Of a DNA stretch of 64,000 bases, positions 63,542-64,000 are shown in pieces. Origin of the DNA: DATGFB01 sp032160545 (GTDB lineage Bacteria > Actinomycetota > Actinomycetes > Mycobacteriales > Jatrophihabitantaceae). Position numbers and translations under genes: made by a program. Each line of letters opens with the position of its first letter. The stretch's first letter is position 1. Where the stretch lies: NCBI GenBank assembly GCA_032160545.1, contig JAVHVN010000136.1, positions 29,098 to 93,097 on the forward strand, written 5' to 3'. The notes under the pieces were generated by a model. That model was not told the origin of the DNA, did no database searches, and worked only from the letters and a program-made list of their open reading frames with translations.

Positions 63542-63868
63542 TCAATCTGGCATAAGCCTGATTGCGCGCGCGCCGGCCCAGGCTAGCGGCAGGTCGGACG
63601 GATCGGACTCGCCGTTGGCACCGATGCGGATGCTGTTGAACCTCGCGAACGTGGGATTCATTCGAGCCATGAGGGCGCAGGCCGAGACCACGTCCGGCTC
63701 CGCTGTCGAGACCCGGACTGCGGCCGAGCGCGGCGTGCCGATCCGACACAAGATCGGGGTTCGCGGCATCCCTCGCACGAGGACGTTCACGAAGCGTCGT
63801 GCGGGCATCGTGCGAGCCCGCTGCTCCGCCCACGGCTCGGTGCTGCCGGCGGGTGCGTCAACTGTCAT
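63542..63868 (-). pseudogene. possible internally deleted deazaflavin-dependent nitroreductase-like gene
   Basis: A 108-residue frame. Its start, ARRFVNVLVRGMPRTPILCR, and its end, MARMNPTFARFNSIRIGANG followed by DLPLAWAGARAIRLMPD, resemble the two ends of F420/deazaflavin-dependent nitroreductase-family proteins, which are usually longer. The middle, including the cofactor-binding part, appears to be missing, with a junction near GTPRSAAVRVSTAE. It could also be a short real protein. Family placement is from memory and is weak. Confidence 0.4.
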
Positions 63869-64000
63869 GGCTTCGCGTGTTCACCACGCTGACCGGTGGG
63901 AGTGCGAGGGCACCGGGCGAGGGCGTAACGCCGGCAGCGCCACCGCCGGTGGGAACCATGCGCGTGACGCTGTGCGGCATGGCGCCGACCGTGAATGCGT
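63858..64000 (-). other. possible 3' end of a gene running off the window
   Basis: The minus strand reads openly from the right edge to TGA at 63858-63860 (FTVGAMPHSVTRMVPTGGGA is part of it), overlapping the start of the next frame by 11 bases. Codon third positions are mostly G or C, as in nearby genes. It is too short to name. Confidence 0.25.

Noticed and set aside
63357..63833. 158-residue ORF on the minus strand
   Set aside because: Arg-rich shadow in another frame, overlapping a more protein-like frame.

Overview
The window is about 72% G+C, is densely coded, and often uses GTG starts and 4-bp start/stop overlaps. The gene set points to a free-living, aerobic actinobacterium: fabD-fabH-acpP-fabF-accD with a PucR-type regulator, homodimeric aceE, DUF3145, DUF3052, glnE beside an alpha-type glnA, UdgX and a MhuD-like protein. 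Much of it is collinear with the glnE-glnA2-panB-RNase H-Nif3-ahpE-aceE-fabD-accD6 segment known from Mycobacterium tuberculosis (remembered order, not searched). Extra features (fabH inside the fab operon, selenium genes, insertions) suggest a lineage outside Mycobacterium, perhaps near Frankiales or Jatrophihabitans; that placement is a guess.

Layout. (1) 1-10675 is a selenocysteine module: the end of an Rv2629-like gene, selD, tRNA-Sec (UCA), selA, selB, a formate dehydrogenase large subunit with an in-frame UGA followed by a SECIS-like hairpin, and divergent iron-sulfur and NrfD-like membrane subunits. (2) 10746-18068 holds a ChaB-like protein, UdgX, a cation efflux protein, a sirtuin, a formaldehyde-dehydrogenase-like enzyme, a LysE exporter, DUF3145 and a TerD protein. 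(3) 18120-24546 is the type II fatty-acid operon with its FasR-like regulator. (4) 24587-27726 carries PHP, pirin, aldo/keto reductase and CIRCE-controlled Hsp20 genes. (5) 27899-32864 is aceE with a coupled MhuD-like gene, then DUF3052, AhpE and SURF1. (6) 32933-36375 has tRNA-Val, a TetR/MFS pair with two matching operators, a lipoprotein and a STAS protein. (7) 36667-42985 holds a metallophosphoesterase, Nif3, zinc-ribbon protein, RNase H/phosphatase and an ArsB-like transporter. (8) 43001-49251 has a VOC protein, RNase P RNA, DUF2235, a DNase I-fold protein, an H1-like protein, an RNB exonuclease and panB. (9) 49390-58192 has nadE, an L,D-transpeptidase, glnA, a glutamine amidotransferase and glnE. 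(10) 58197-64000 has PAP2, DUF1684, a Ser/Thr kinase, a hemerythrin fusion, a second transpeptidase and a degraded end.

How they work together. SelD makes selenophosphate, SelA converts Ser-tRNA-Sec to Sec-tRNA-Sec, and SelB brings it to the single visible UGA target, fdhA; the formaldehyde-dehydrogenase-like enzyme at 14286 could feed formate to it. AccD, FabD, FabH, ACP and FabF form a malonyl-CoA-to-acyl-ACP line next to aceE, which makes acetyl-CoA. The most unusual protein is FabD, which carries a C-terminal biotinyl/lipoyl-like domain without the modified lysine. No CRISPR array, transposase, integrase or phage gene was seen.
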